From NCBI GenBank assembly GCA_019117105.1, contig DXAH01000027.1, positions 1 to 64,000 of the forward strand: a stretch of DNA of 64,000 nucleotides, given 5' to 3'. Numbering within the stretch: the stretch's first letter is position 1; each line of letters opens with the position of its first letter. Source of the stretch: Duodenibacillus intestinigallinarum. GTDB lineage: Bacteria; Pseudomonadota; Gammaproteobacteria; Burkholderiales; Burkholderiaceae_F. Below, one piece after another: positions 54,060 to 63,947 of the stretch. The position numbers and the translations under genes were made by a program. The notes beneath the pieces were generated by a model. It was not told the DNA's origin. It did not search any database and worked only from the letters and a program-made list of their open reading frames with translations.

Positions 54060-55649
54060 ATGTCGAGCGATAATCGGATCATTATTTTTGACACCACGCT
54101 TCGCGATGGTGAACAGGCGCTGCCGCAGAGTCTTTCGGCGCGTCAGAAGCTGCAGATCGCGCTGGCGCTCGAAGAGCTTGGCGTAGACGTATTGGAAGCG
54201 GGCTTTCCGATTTCTTCCAAGGGCGACTTTGAAAGTGTTTCTCAGATTGCAGCAACGCTGAAAAAAACGATCCCCTGCGGCCTGTCGCGTTGCGTTGCAA
54301 AGGATATCGAGGCGGCCGGAGAAGCCCTCCGAGTCGCGGAACGCTTCCGCATTCATACTTTCATTGCCACGAGCACGATTCACGTGCGCGATAAGTTGCG
54401 CAAGTCCTTTGACGACATCGTTGAAATGGCCAAGGCTTCCGTGAAGCTTGCGCGCAACTACACCGATGATGTGGAATTCTCTTGCGAAGACGCAGGCCGC
54501 ACTCCGATCGACGAACTTTGCCGCATGGTGGAAGCCGCCATTGACGCGGGCGCAACGACCATCAACATTCCCGATACAGTGGGTTACACGCTTCCGACGG
54601 AATTCGGCGGCATCATCACCAACATCTTCAACCGCGTTCCCAACATCGACAAGGCGGTGCTTTCCGTGCATTGCCACAATGACTTGGGCATGGCCACCGC
54701 CAACTCGCTCACGGCCGTGCAGATGGGCGCGCGCCAGATCGAATGCTGCATGAACGGCTTGGGTGAGCGCGCCGGCAATACGTCGCTCGAAGAAGTGGCT
54801 GCGGCCTTGAACGTTCGCAACGGTTACTTTGAAGGGCTCAAAACCGGCATCGTGATGAAGAACATCGCCAGAACGTCTTCGCTCGTTGCCAAGATCTGCC
54901 ACGAACCCGTTCCGCCGCACAAGGCCATCGTCGGTTCGAATGCTTTTGCGCACAGCTCCGGCATTCATCAGGACGGCGTGCTCAAGAATCGTCAGACCTA
55001 TGAAATCCTAACGCCTGAGAGCGTTGGCTTTAAGGGCAACAATATGCGCATGACGGCGCGTTCCGGCCGCCATATGATCCGTACCTGCCTGCAGAATCTC
55101 GGCTACACGGAAAAAGACTACGACCTCGACGACATCTACGCCCGCTTCCTGAAGCTTGCCGACAAGAAGGGACAGGTGTTTGACTATGACCTTGAATCCT
55201 TGGTGTTCTTCACCAAGCAGGGCGAAAATGACGACGATACCTATCGCCTCGATCGCCTCAACGTGATGAGCGGCAGCGGCGACATGACGGCAACGGCTAC
55301 GGTGAGACTGCAAGTCGGCAAGCGTACCCGTACGGACTCGAGCATCGGCAACGGTCCTGTGGATGCGGTCTATAACTGCATCACGCGTTTGACGGGCGTG
55401 CGCTGCAAGCTCACGAGCTTTGAAATTACTGCCAACGGTGCCGGCATGGACGCTCTCGGTCAGGTCAACATCACGGTTGATTATGACGGACGCGTATTCC
55501 ACGGCATGGGGTTGTCGACCGACGTAATCGAATCGGCTGCTTTGGCTCTGCTTCACGCCATCAACAACATCGAACGCACCAAGCGCATTCAGGAGTTGAG
55601 AGAGCCTCCCAAGAAGGTTGACGATCTGGTGGCCGAACATCAGGCCTGA
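54060..55649 (+). CDS. leuA: 2-isopropylmalate synthase
   Basis: From the ATG at 54060 (GGAG eight bases upstream) the product is 529 residues. It has the catalytic barrel with DTTLRDGEQALPQSLS at the start, VHCHNDLGMATAN as the metal-binding HxH-like region, GERAGNTSLEEV and the C-terminal leucine-sensing domain. It joins acetyl-CoA and 2-oxoisovalerate in the first step of leucine synthesis. No other leu gene lies in the window. It resembles the E. coli type in length and motifs. Confidence 0.97.
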   Translation: MSSDNRIIIFDTTLRDGEQALPQSLSARQKLQIALALEELGVDVLEAGFPISSKGDFESVSQIAATLKKTIPCGLSRCVAKDIEAAGEALRVAERFRIHTFIATSTIHVRDKLRKSFDDIVEMAKASVKLARNYTDDVEFSCEDAGRTPIDELCRMVEAAIDAGATTINIPDTVGYTLPTEFGGIITNIFNRVPNIDKAVLSVHCHNDLGMATANSLTAVQMGARQIECCMNGLGERAGNTSLEEVAAALNVRNGYFEGLKTGIVMKNIARTSSLVAKICHEPVPPHKAIVGSNAFAHSSGIHQDGVLKNRQTYEILTPESVGFKGNNMRMTARSGRHMIRTCLQNLGYTEKDYDLDDIYARFLKLADKKGQVFDYDLESLVFFTKQGENDDDTYRLDRLNVMSGSGDMTATATVRLQVGKRTRTDSSIGNGPVDAVYNCITRLTGVRCKLTSFEITANGAGMDALGQVNITVDYDGRVFHGMGLSTDVIESAALALLHAINNIERTKRIQELREPPKKVDDLVAEHQA

Positions 55650-55668
55650 TCGAATTCTTCAATAAGTC

Positions 55669-55720
55669 AAAGCCGTCGTTTCAGTAGAGAGCCGAAGCGG
55701 CGGCTTTGGGTTTCTTATGT
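55669..55720 (+). terminator. Possible terminator after leuA
   Basis: AAGCCGTCG at 55670-55678 pairs with CGGCGGCTT at 55698-55706, with one mismatch and a 19-base loop; a T-rich stretch follows (TTTGGGTTTCTT). It lies just past the leuA stop codon and before the convergent ATPase gene. Confidence 0.4.
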
Positions 55721-57103
55721 TTCAAAAGGCAGTTTTTTGTCTGATCCGAGCTCTTCGGTGGACAAGCCCAGGAAAAGCGTTTGATAGTTTTCAAGCGCCG
55801 GATTGAAGGACAGAAAAACTTTTGCCTTTTCCTTCAATGACGAGATCTGAATTTTGGCCGGATTGCGTTTGATTTCGGCAAAACAGACGGTTTGGTTGAG
55901 GTCGTCGACCGCTACGCAGTCTATCTCGTTGATGCTATTGCGATCCCACCATGGCCCGACCTGGGTGAATAGACCGAGGTTGCGGAAATGGCGACGGTAT
56001 AGTCTTTCGAGCACACGGCCGGACCGATTCGGATAATCGCGCAGAATCAACTGACGGATGGCTTGCGTATTGTGGCTCTGCAGAATGCGTTGATTGGGCA
56101 GGATAAAGGTAAACCAGAAATCCAACAGTTCGTCGTTGAGTTCATATGCAACGCGTTGACGCTTGGCGCCGTTTTGTCCGACCAGGTCCAGCGACTCGAT
56201 CAGACCGTACTCGTGCTGAAGCTGATACAAATGCGCCGATACGTCAATTGAGAAAGACCTGATGAGTTCGGCGCGTTTGTTTTTACCGGCGGCAATACGT
56301 CGGAGAATCTCGTAGTAGGTTTGCGCGGAACCTTTAAACTCGGAGGCAAGCATTAGCTGTGCTTCGGAAAGCCAGACGGAATTCTCTTCTACGCCCAGCT
56401 GCAGCATATCCTCAAGCGTAAAGGCGCCCATCGGCAAAAAGTTTTGGATGTATTGCGCTACGCCACCTGTGAAGGCGTAGAGCGCCAAAAGGTCGTCTCC
56501 GCTGAAGTTCGGGCAATAGCTTTTGAAAACGGTTTTGACGAGATCGGGCAGGAACGGCTCGACGTGAAGAACAGCATTGTTGCGGGCAAAAAGCGGTGAT
56601 TGACCGTTCTCGAAGATTTCACGCATAGAGCTTGCAACGGAGCCGCAGACAACGAGAAGCAACTGCATTTTTTCGTGGTGCAAATCCCAGAGCTTTTGCA
56701 AAGTGCCGTAGAAACTCGGCTCAACGCGACCGAAGTTCTGGAATTCGTCGAGCACCAAAGTGATCGGACGCTGTTTGGCGACTTCGAATACCTCCATCAG
56801 TGCATCTTCGAAGTCATGAAACCGCCGCGGGCGGGACCACCCAAGACATTCTCTCAGGCTTTCGGAAAAATCCTCGAGATTGGATCCGGCATCCAGGTGT
56901 GGGTTGATGTAGACGTAGACCGACGGCATATCGTCGCACGACGGCAGTGCCTCCAGGATGAGACGTGTTTTACCGACGCGGCGTCTGCCGGAGACAACCA
57001 CAAAACGACTGATGGATTTGTCCTTCACGGTGGAGCGGAGTTGTTGCAGTTGAAGGAGCTCGCGTTCGCGACCGAAGAACGTATTTTTGGAAGCAGCAGA
57101 CAT
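55715..57103 (-). CDS. AAA ATPase with PD-(D/E)xK-like C-terminus (DUF234-like)
   Basis: From the ATG at 57103, with a TTAGGTG site upstream, the product is 462 residues; an ATG at 57127 is in frame. The ATPase half has a Walker A GRRRVGKTRLI, a Walker B ITLVLDEFQNF, and a VCGSVASSMREIF sensor region. The C-terminus has NSINEIDCVAVDD followed by CFAEIKRNP, a D...E-x-K pattern seen in DUF234-type archaeal-ATPase relatives. Its biological role is unknown, and it resembles the ATPase at 42402 in overall plan but not in sequence. A set of 15-base repeats lies just upstream of the start. Confidence 0.87.
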   Translation of the reverse strand: MSAASKNTFFGRERELLQLQQLRSTVKDKSISRFVVVSGRRRVGKTRLILEALPSCDDMPSVYVYINPHLDAGSNLEDFSESLRECLGWSRPRRFHDFEDALMEVFEVAKQRPITLVLDEFQNFGRVEPSFYGTLQKLWDLHHEKMQLLLVVCGSVASSMREIFENGQSPLFARNNAVLHVEPFLPDLVKTVFKSYCPNFSGDDLLALYAFTGGVAQYIQNFLPMGAFTLEDMLQLGVEENSVWLSEAQLMLASEFKGSAQTYYEILRRIAAGKNKRAELIRSFSIDVSAHLYQLQHEYGLIESLDLVGQNGAKRQRVAYELNDELLDFWFTFILPNQRILQSHNTQAIRQLILRDYPNRSGRVLERLYRRHFRNLGLFTQVGPWWDRNSINEIDCVAVDDLNQTVCFAEIKRNPAKIQISSLKEKAKVFLSFNPALENYQTLFLGLSTEELGSDKKLPFET

Positions 57104-57117
57104 CTGACACCTAAAAA

Positions 57118-57162
57118 TGCGTAACATTATTACGCGTATTATTGTTACGCGTTATAGCGTGA
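57118..57162. repeat. Short 15-bp repeats at the start of the second ATPase gene
   Basis: TGCGTAACATTATTA (57118-57132) and CGCGTATTATTGTTA (57133-57147) are consecutive and similar, and a third partial copy (CGCGTTATAGCGTGA) follows. The units share a (T/C)GCGT start and an ATTA/GTTA end. They overlap or lie just before the start of the ATPase gene on the minus strand, a position like that of the array at 42272. Confidence 0.6.
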
Positions 57163-57188
57163 ACCAAGAAAAGCGTTCCGAAGCTTCG

Positions 57189-60100
57189 TCAGAACTCAAA
57201 CGAATAGAGCAGGTCAAGCGCTTGATCTACGCCGCTCACTGCTTCCACGTACAACCTCGGAATAACGCGATAGCGAAGCGTGAGCGTCGCCAGGGAATCG
57301 AAAATCCCGACGCCGTATTTCACTTTGAGACCCGGCAACACATAACCCGATACCACCAGCTGCGAGCTGTCACCGACGCCCTCGGTTTCAAAGCCGAGGC
57401 CGCTGATGCCGACTGCGTCGCCTAGCGATTCGAACACATGACTGCCTTGACTCAAGCCAAGGTTAATGAGGGCGGAGGTAATCATGGTATTGTCCGAGTC
57501 GCCCGACGGATCAAGACCTTCGCCGCGAATGAGGTAACTCAAGGCTTCCGTTTCGGATTTTGCCGGATCGGTGAAGACGGCTACCTGCGGAGAATCAACC
57601 GAGCCGGTGACACGAATGCCAGCAATCACATCATCGGCTGTGCGATCCGGGTTGCGAATGGCTTCCAGGTCCAGAAGAGGATTGGCAACAGCCCCCACGA
57701 AATGGAATTCACCTCGGCGAACGAGCAAGTCTTGTCCGTATGCCTTGAAGTTACCGCTTGGAACGCTGATTTGACCGGTTAAACCAAGGGTCCCATTGTC
57801 TTGAATCACATTGAGGTTCCCGGTGAGTCTGGCCTTAAGGCCCATGGCTTCAACACGAACATCATCCCCGATGTGAATGCGAAGATGGCTTTCTATGGGT
57901 ATGGGCTTGCCGGCCGCCTTTTTCTTGGCACGCGGACGGTCCAGACGAACAACATCGTCGGAAACGTCAACAGCAGAAGCCGGTAGTTTGCTGACTGAAA
58001 CTTTAGCCCAGGGAACCGAAATGGAGCCGTCAAGCTTAATCAGATCGCGGCTTGCCTCGCAGGTTACGTCAGTGGTGAGGTCAAACTCAATGTCAGGAGG
58101 TAAGGTCACGCGCAAGTTGTTTCCTTTGGTTGTCACGATCGCTTTGCCTTCACCGATAGTGCGCCAATCGGCTGCTCCGGAAAGTGTGACTTCTCCCTGA
58201 GGTGTTTTGAGGTGCCCTTCGAGGGTGGAAGAGTTGCCGTCGAAGATCAGTTTGATGTCGCTGGGCAACATTTCGAAGGGAAGTTTTGTTGAGTCAAGCT
58301 TGGCATTAAAAAGTCCGGTTCGTCCATAAATCAGAGGCTCTTCCAACGTACCGGCAAAGCGCAAATTGCCGAACCACTGTCCTTCGGCGGATTCACCCGG
58401 TGAGAGGAAGGAGTTAACGAGAGTGGCGTCTACTGCGACGAACTTCAATGTTCCGTCGACGGTGCGGGTGTTGAACAGATCGCTCATGCGAAGCGAACCT
58501 TCAATGTCGCCGTTATCTTTGATGTCAATCTTCCAGTTGCCTTCAATGCTGTCCTTGGCATTGGCAAAGCTGAGTTGAACGGAATTGAACCCCACCTTCA
58601 GGTCGCTGAGATCCATGCGGTATTTGGTGCTGATGTCTTTTGCCTGCACGGTAACACGGCCTCGGGGAAGTTCAGAAAGTCCCGCCGGCAGCGTCACGTC
58701 TGCGTTGGCCTTGATGATGCCGTCAGCAACAAATCGTCCCGGGAAGTATTGCTTGATGAAAGCAAGATCGAATTTCGGAAGGCTGAGCAGAATGCGCAGA
58801 TCGCTTCGATTGGTGAGATCAAGTTTGAGATCGTTTTCCAGGCACAGTCGTGCATGGGTATGAGCCAGGCATGCTTTGCTGACATTGGCTCGGTTGAGGT
58901 CGGGCACATAAGCCAGGCGCATTGGTTTTTCAAGAGTGACGGGGCCGTATGCGGTTTTGACTTTGAGCTCGGCAAGGGCGCCAGCCCAATTGCCGAGCAT
59001 ACGTTCGTAAATGCCCGAGATTTTGGCGTCAACGGAAATTGGAGTGCCTTCCGTGTGTACGGTCAGGTTGTGCCGCAGTTCGTTTCCACGTAATTCAATC
59101 GTTGCTTTGCGTATGTCGACGCCTTGCGTCTTGAAGTCGGTAAGCTGCAGTGTCAGTCGACCGGAAACCACGTCGCGCGAACGCATGCGCCCGGTCAGAT
59201 GGCCGCGCTTAAGTGTTGTGCCGAGATAGTCAATATTGCGTGCCGTCAGATCGGCGTTGATGACGGGCAGCCTCGTGGTTCCCGTTACGGCCAATGTGCC
59301 TTTGACCGATCCCAGCAGGTTGGGATCGACCAAACCGAAATCGGGAGCATCAATTTTGGTCTTGAAGTCCAGTTCCGGGATGTCTTTGGCAAAGTCAGCC
59401 TTTCCTGAGAATTCAAAGGTGTTGTCGCCGACGGCAAAGTAGAGTTCAGGGGCTTCCACAATTCCGTTGCCGTGTGATTCGACAGCGCCTGTGAGCGCCA
59501 ACGATTGCCCGCGCAATTCCCCAAGAACCGTCAGGTCCTGCAATTTGGCTTTCCAGCGTCCGTTCTGACGAGAACCCCAGACGATGAAGCTGCCGTCGAT
59601 TTTCAGAGGCGTTTGCGGCAGCACGGCTTTGGTATCGATACCCGAAAGATTCAGTGAAGCGGCGAAACGGGCGTTTTTCTCCCAGTTGGCCTGCCCGTCT
59701 ATCTGAATGCGTCCGACGTTGGACTGCACGGAGAAGTCCGTCAGATGCGCGGCGACTTCCGATCCTTTGCCGCGGATGAGAACGTCAGCCGTAAAGCTGT
59801 GATTATCGTCAACGGGATAGGTCGCCTTGGCGGAGACTTGCAGCGCATAATCAACGGCCTTGCCCGAGAGATTGACGGAAACGCCGCTGATTTCCGAACC
59901 GGAAATTTCAACCTTATCGGCTTTGATTTCCGCAGACATCGGCAGACCGACTGTCGTGGGCGAAGCTTTCAGCACAAACGAAGCGCCTTCGACGCCTGGG
60001 ACGTTATTGACACGGCCGCTGAGAGTGACAGTGTCGGCAAGAGCGCCTCGAGCTGAGATTTTTGCCGTTACGGTCACGGGAGGCTGCGGTTCCCGTTTGG

Positions 60101-61262
60101 GCAATAGGCCGCGCACGCTGTCACGCCATTGTTCTATGCGGCGCTTGAGCCGAGCATTTGCTTTTCGTCGGAGTTCGCGACGCTCTTCTCGCGACAAAGT
60201 TTTAATGTCGACCTGTTTTCTGGCCTGACCCTGAGCCCGATGTTTGGCACGACGTTCCTGGGCAGCCTTGAGTCGTTCGGCACGTACCTCTTTGAGTCGC
60301 TCGTAGAAGTTTTCAATGTCTTCCGTTGTCGGTTCGGCAACCGGCGGCACAGTGCCGGTTGGGATTGCTTCGCGGGGCACGAGAGATGAGACGTCAAGTT
60401 CAAGATTGACTTCATGAGGGGCATCGAGTCCCATCGTCATGCGTCCCGTGAGCTCCGCGTTCATGGCTCGGACGGCTATGTTTTCCAGTGTCGCGACGCC
60501 GTTTTGAGCGGTGAGCGCAAATGTAGCCGATTCGATGATTTGATCGGGATTGCCTTTGATGGCAAAGCGAGAAAGCTCAAAGTGTTTGAGATTAACATCC
60601 AGCGGCAGGTCGACGGTGGGGATTTCCGGCACAACGGGTTGCGAGAAGGTGCGCTTGAGCATGGCACCGAGCGGTTCGTCGGAGGGTGGTGTTTGGGCCG
60701 ATGCAAGGCTTGAATCTTCCAGACGCACGGAGTCAATGTCGAGGCGATCTTTCGTCCAAACAGCCTGTGTCTGAAAAAGCCCAACGTTAACAACATTACC
60801 GTCAATGTCAGCCTGCAGGTTTTTGATTGCCACGCGCTCGACAATCACGGCAACCGGTGTTTTAAACCGCGAGGTCTGAGTTTCGCCAAGCTTTTGAGTA
60901 GGCGATTTCGGGACAGGCGTTGAAGCCGACGACGCCATTTCTTGCGTTCGAACGAGGAGTGAGGCGTCTGAAATCTCAAAGTCATGGAGAGCCACGCGCC
61001 GAGACAGGAGCTTGGCGACACTCAAGTCCCATGAAAGATTTCCGTGAAATGCCAGGCCGGGGACGTCGTACTGCAAATTGTCGGCTTTAAGCGAGAAGAC
61101 AGAGCCGCTCAGCGATTCGATTCTCAGGCCGGGTACGGCTTTTTCGAGCGCGCCTTTGATAATCTGAAGGCCCGTTTCAGTGCCGAGCAGAAATCCGGGG
61201 ACGGCTGCAAGCACGACCAGCACAGAGGTTGCACCGATGAAAAGTCTTTTGGCCCACGTCAT
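57189..61262 (-). CDS. tamB: Translocation and assembly module subunit TamB
   Basis: The 1357-residue protein begins with an inner-membrane anchor (LFIGATSVLVVLAAVPGFLLG), followed by a very long beta-rich region with repeated strands and few charged stretches, and ends in the TamB/DUF490 C-terminal domain with the aromatic terminus YSFEF. With TamA it spans the periplasm and helps carry lipids or proteins to the outer membrane. A charged Arg/Lys/Glu-rich insert (around LKAAQERRAKHRAQ) is somewhat unusual. Its start overlaps the tamA stop by four bases. Confidence 0.95.
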   Translation of the reverse strand: MTWAKRLFIGATSVLVVLAAVPGFLLGTETGLQIIKGALEKAVPGLRIESLSGSVFSLKADNLQYDVPGLAFHGNLSWDLSVAKLLSRRVALHDFEISDASLLVRTQEMASSASTPVPKSPTQKLGETQTSRFKTPVAVIVERVAIKNLQADIDGNVVNVGLFQTQAVWTKDRLDIDSVRLEDSSLASAQTPPSDEPLGAMLKRTFSQPVVPEIPTVDLPLDVNLKHFELSRFAIKGNPDQIIESATFALTAQNGVATLENIAVRAMNAELTGRMTMGLDAPHEVNLELDVSSLVPREAIPTGTVPPVAEPTTEDIENFYERLKEVRAERLKAAQERRAKHRAQGQARKQVDIKTLSREERRELRRKANARLKRRIEQWRDSVRGLLPKREPQPPVTVTAKISARGALADTVTLSGRVNNVPGVEGASFVLKASPTTVGLPMSAEIKADKVEISGSEISGVSVNLSGKAVDYALQVSAKATYPVDDNHSFTADVLIRGKGSEVAAHLTDFSVQSNVGRIQIDGQANWEKNARFAASLNLSGIDTKAVLPQTPLKIDGSFIVWGSRQNGRWKAKLQDLTVLGELRGQSLALTGAVESHGNGIVEAPELYFAVGDNTFEFSGKADFAKDIPELDFKTKIDAPDFGLVDPNLLGSVKGTLAVTGTTRLPVINADLTARNIDYLGTTLKRGHLTGRMRSRDVVSGRLTLQLTDFKTQGVDIRKATIELRGNELRHNLTVHTEGTPISVDAKISGIYERMLGNWAGALAELKVKTAYGPVTLEKPMRLAYVPDLNRANVSKACLAHTHARLCLENDLKLDLTNRSDLRILLSLPKFDLAFIKQYFPGRFVADGIIKANADVTLPAGLSELPRGRVTVQAKDISTKYRMDLSDLKVGFNSVQLSFANAKDSIEGNWKIDIKDNGDIEGSLRMSDLFNTRTVDGTLKFVAVDATLVNSFLSPGESAEGQWFGNLRFAGTLEEPLIYGRTGLFNAKLDSTKLPFEMLPSDIKLIFDGNSSTLEGHLKTPQGEVTLSGAADWRTIGEGKAIVTTKGNNLRVTLPPDIEFDLTTDVTCEASRDLIKLDGSISVPWAKVSVSKLPASAVDVSDDVVRLDRPRAKKKAAGKPIPIESHLRIHIGDDVRVEAMGLKARLTGNLNVIQDNGTLGLTGQISVPSGNFKAYGQDLLVRRGEFHFVGAVANPLLDLEAIRNPDRTADDVIAGIRVTGSVDSPQVAVFTDPAKSETEALSYLIRGEGLDPSGDSDNTMITSALINLGLSQGSHVFESLGDAVGISGLGFETEGVGDSSQLVVSGYVLPGLKVKYGVGIFDSLATLTLRYRVIPRLYVEAVSGVDQALDLLYSFEF

Positions 61263-63184
61263 AGTTCAGGCCCCAAACCGATGTAGAACTGGATACCGTT
61301 TTCCTCGGAGTCGCCCACCGGTTTTGCAATGTCAAGCTTGATCGGACCGAGAGGCGATTCCCAGCGCACGCCGATGCCTGCGCCTTTTTTCAGGTTGGAA
61401 AACTCAAAGTTTGTGTCAGCTCGGCCGATGTCGAAGAAGACGGCTCCCCACCATTTGCCCTTGACGCGCAGTTGGTACTCGATGCTGCCGGTGATCATTT
61501 TTGAAGCACCTGTCAGCTCGCCGTTCTCATCCTTGGGCGAAATTGATTCGTAGTCGTAGCCGCGAATGCTTCTGTCACCGCCGGCAAAGTAGCGCAGATC
61601 CGGCGGAACGTCGTTGAAGTCGCCCGTTTCAATCCATCCGAGGTGAGAGCGCAGCACGAAGCGATGCTTGCGGGCGAACGTACGAATTAATGTGTATTGC
61701 GCTTCAAGCATCAGCGCGTCAATGTCCGAACCCCACATTTGGTTGGCATAGCCGATAGTGTAACGTTGCGAGTCGCCCCACTTGGGCATCAGGCCTCCGC
61801 GGCTTCGCGTACGCGAGAGTGAAAACTCGGGGTAGACCATCATGGTCTTGTTGTCAAGCGACCCCTGCGTGAAGTCGTCGAGTCGAAACTTCAGCGCAAT
61901 GCCCTTTTGCCAGCCTTCGTAGAGATCCCAACGCCGAGTTGCGGCAAAAGTCAGAGAGTCCGCCTTGGTGTCGTTCAAGTCTTCGTGCTTGTATCCTCCG
62001 CCGAACATCCAGAACTGCTCCAGTGCATTTTCCTCAAGCGGCAGTTTGTAGGTGAGGTCAAGCATTTGCTCAAGCTTGGAGATGTCACCTGCAGCCTCAA
62101 GACTATGACCCGAATCGTTTAACCATGGCTTTTTCCAGATGAGACGCCCTCGAGGTCCGACGTCGGTGGAGTACCCGAGTCCCGTTTCCACAGAATTTTT
62201 GATTTTGGGCGAAACGCGGGTGTGAACCGGCAACTGTTTGGCCTCACTCTTGCGGCCGGCAACTATGTCGGGCGTGACGACGATCGAATTGAACCAGCCG
62301 CTTGCCGACAGCCTGCGGTTGAGTTCGGCGATGTTATCGGAGAAATAAGGTTCGCCCTCCTTGAAGGGGACGAGATTTTGCAGGATCGGTTCGCGGATTT
62401 GGCTTCCTGAAAAATCGACCGGACCGAACGTATATCGTTCTTTGGGATCGAACACCAACAGCCATTGGCCTTCATTCTTTTCGGCATCGACCTGAAGTTC
62501 GCTTTGAATAAAGGTTCCGTCAAAGTGGCCGTAGCGCATGGCGGTGCGTTCTACTGCAGCTTTGAAATCCGTGTATTCCCCGTGGTTAAGTTGCGTGCCG
62601 GGTTTGGGAAGCTGACGTTGCAGACGGCGAAAGTGCGATCGGCGCGAGTTCTTTTCACCTTCAATGGTCAGCGTCGCTTTCGTGATGCGAACGGGTTCGC
62701 CGAGTTTGACGCGGGCAACGAGTAACGTCTTTTCTTTGCGCGCGGCATTTTTGCTCGCTTTGTCGGAGGTCGGATCGACATTGGGTTGAGGCTGCGGAGT
62801 ATTGTCAGCAGTTATCGACGGTTTGTTGGAAGATGCTTGTGCCTGAGTCTGCGCGGAATCGGGTTTGACCCAGCGGTAACGGATTTCGTACTGGTAATAG
62901 CCCAACGCTTCAAGTCCTCGGCGGATAGCCTTATCGACCTGAGAACGATAAGTGTGCTTGCGCGGAGGAGAGGCTTTTTCACGAATCGGTGTCAGAAGTG
63001 CTTCAACATTGTCCTTGGGCTCTCCTTGCAGGCCGTCGACTCTGACATCAAACGCCCAGGCCGACAGTGCACATGCGAAGGCCATTACCGAAAGCGTCGT
63101 CTTGATGAAGACAGCATGAGGGCGCGGGTTGTACGGAGAGCCGACAACCTGTTTGGCAACAACCCGCATTGACCGATACGACAC
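61259..63184 (-). CDS. tamA: Autotransporter assembly factor TamA (Omp85 family)
   Basis: From the GTG at 63184 (GAGGT upstream) the product is 641 residues. A signal peptide (FIKTTLSVMAFACALSAWA) is followed by POTRA domains; a Gln/Pro/Ser-rich loop (around SSNKPSITADNTPQPQPN) interrupts the first. The C-terminal half is the outer-membrane barrel, with GGDRSIRGYDYESI (the conserved [VI]RGY loop) and end FYIGLGPEL. It forms the outer-membrane part of the TAM complex with TamB, downstream. An ATG at 63169 is an alternative start. Confidence 0.95.
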   Translation of the reverse strand: MSYRSMRVVAKQVVGSPYNPRPHAVFIKTTLSVMAFACALSAWAFDVRVDGLQGEPKDNVEALLTPIREKASPPRKHTYRSQVDKAIRRGLEALGYYQYEIRYRWVKPDSAQTQAQASSNKPSITADNTPQPQPNVDPTSDKASKNAARKEKTLLVARVKLGEPVRITKATLTIEGEKNSRRSHFRRLQRQLPKPGTQLNHGEYTDFKAAVERTAMRYGHFDGTFIQSELQVDAEKNEGQWLLVFDPKERYTFGPVDFSGSQIREPILQNLVPFKEGEPYFSDNIAELNRRLSASGWFNSIVVTPDIVAGRKSEAKQLPVHTRVSPKIKNSVETGLGYSTDVGPRGRLIWKKPWLNDSGHSLEAAGDISKLEQMLDLTYKLPLEENALEQFWMFGGGYKHEDLNDTKADSLTFAATRRWDLYEGWQKGIALKFRLDDFTQGSLDNKTMMVYPEFSLSRTRSRGGLMPKWGDSQRYTIGYANQMWGSDIDALMLEAQYTLIRTFARKHRFVLRSHLGWIETGDFNDVPPDLRYFAGGDRSIRGYDYESISPKDENGELTGASKMITGSIEYQLRVKGKWWGAVFFDIGRADTNFEFSNLKKGAGIGVRWESPLGPIKLDIAKPVGDSEENGIQFYIGLGPEL

Positions 63185-63350
63185 GCTGCGACCTCAGAGG
63201 CTAAAGAAACGACGACACAGGATGAATTGTGCCCGCAAAAATCCTGAAGTGCTAAATGGCGGTTCAGGAATGGATGGAACATGAATGCACGTTTTTCTCT
63301 TTCGGTAAACTAAGACGACACGGAGATGCGGTACTCGAGGAGATGATTTT

Positions 63351-63872
63351 ATGGCAATCCTTCGATATCTAACTAAATTAACGGGACTTCAGGCAGGTGA
63401 TGAGCCTGAAGTGCACGAGATTCCACTTGAATCATCTGAACCAACCAATGTCGGGCAGTTGACCGCGCGATTGTCTCGAGCTCTGAAAGCTCGACTGACT
63501 GAGGCAATGAAACAGGAAGGGTTTGACGACATCGATTCGGCGCACGGCGATATTCTCAATGTGCTCTACCGGCAGGGGCCGACCAGCATGACGGACTTGG
63601 CTCGTCGCTCGCATCGTACGAAAGCAACCGTCACCGTACTGGTCAAGAAACTTGAAAGTCTCGGTTATGTCCTGCGTTGCGCCAATACGCTCGATGGCCG
63701 TTCCTGTCTGGTTGATCTGACAGATAAAGGGAACGCTTGCCGGCAGAAATTTGAGGCCATTTCCAAATGCATGGATCAAGCTGTCCGGGACGCTCTGTCG
63801 GTTGATGAGATAGAGACTTTGGAAGATCTTATGCGGAAAATCAGTGCGCAACTGGAGAAGGCGGAGCACTAA
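63351..63872 (+). CDS. MarR-family transcriptional regulator
   Basis: The 173-residue protein has the MarR winged helix: HGDILNVLYRQGPTSMTDLARR, the recognition helix TKATVTVLVKKLESLGY, and the wing DGRSCLVDLTDKGNACRQK. The N-terminal 40 residues form an acidic extension not seen in the shortest members. It is distinct from the MarR protein at 6568. It lies upstream of the ssrA terminator and is divergent from tamA; targets are unknown. Confidence 0.87.
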   Translation: MAILRYLTKLTGLQAGDEPEVHEIPLESSEPTNVGQLTARLSRALKARLTEAMKQEGFDDIDSAHGDILNVLYRQGPTSMTDLARRSHRTKATVTVLVKKLESLGYVLRCANTLDGRSCLVDLTDKGNACRQKFEAISKCMDQAVRDALSVDEIETLEDLMRKISAQLEKAEH

Positions 63873-63907
63873 AATTCGAATTTAGTTTGATATCAAATCA
63901 AACAATG

Positions 63908-63940
63908 AAAAAAATCCCAGACGTTTTTTGCGTCCGGGAT
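63908..63940 (-). terminator. Terminator of the tmRNA gene
   Basis: On the minus strand, ATCCCGGACG and CGTCTGGGAT form a ten-base stem with a seven-base loop, followed by a T run. It begins directly downstream of the tmRNA 3' end at 63948. Confidence 0.75.
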
Positions 63941-63947
63941 TTGAATT

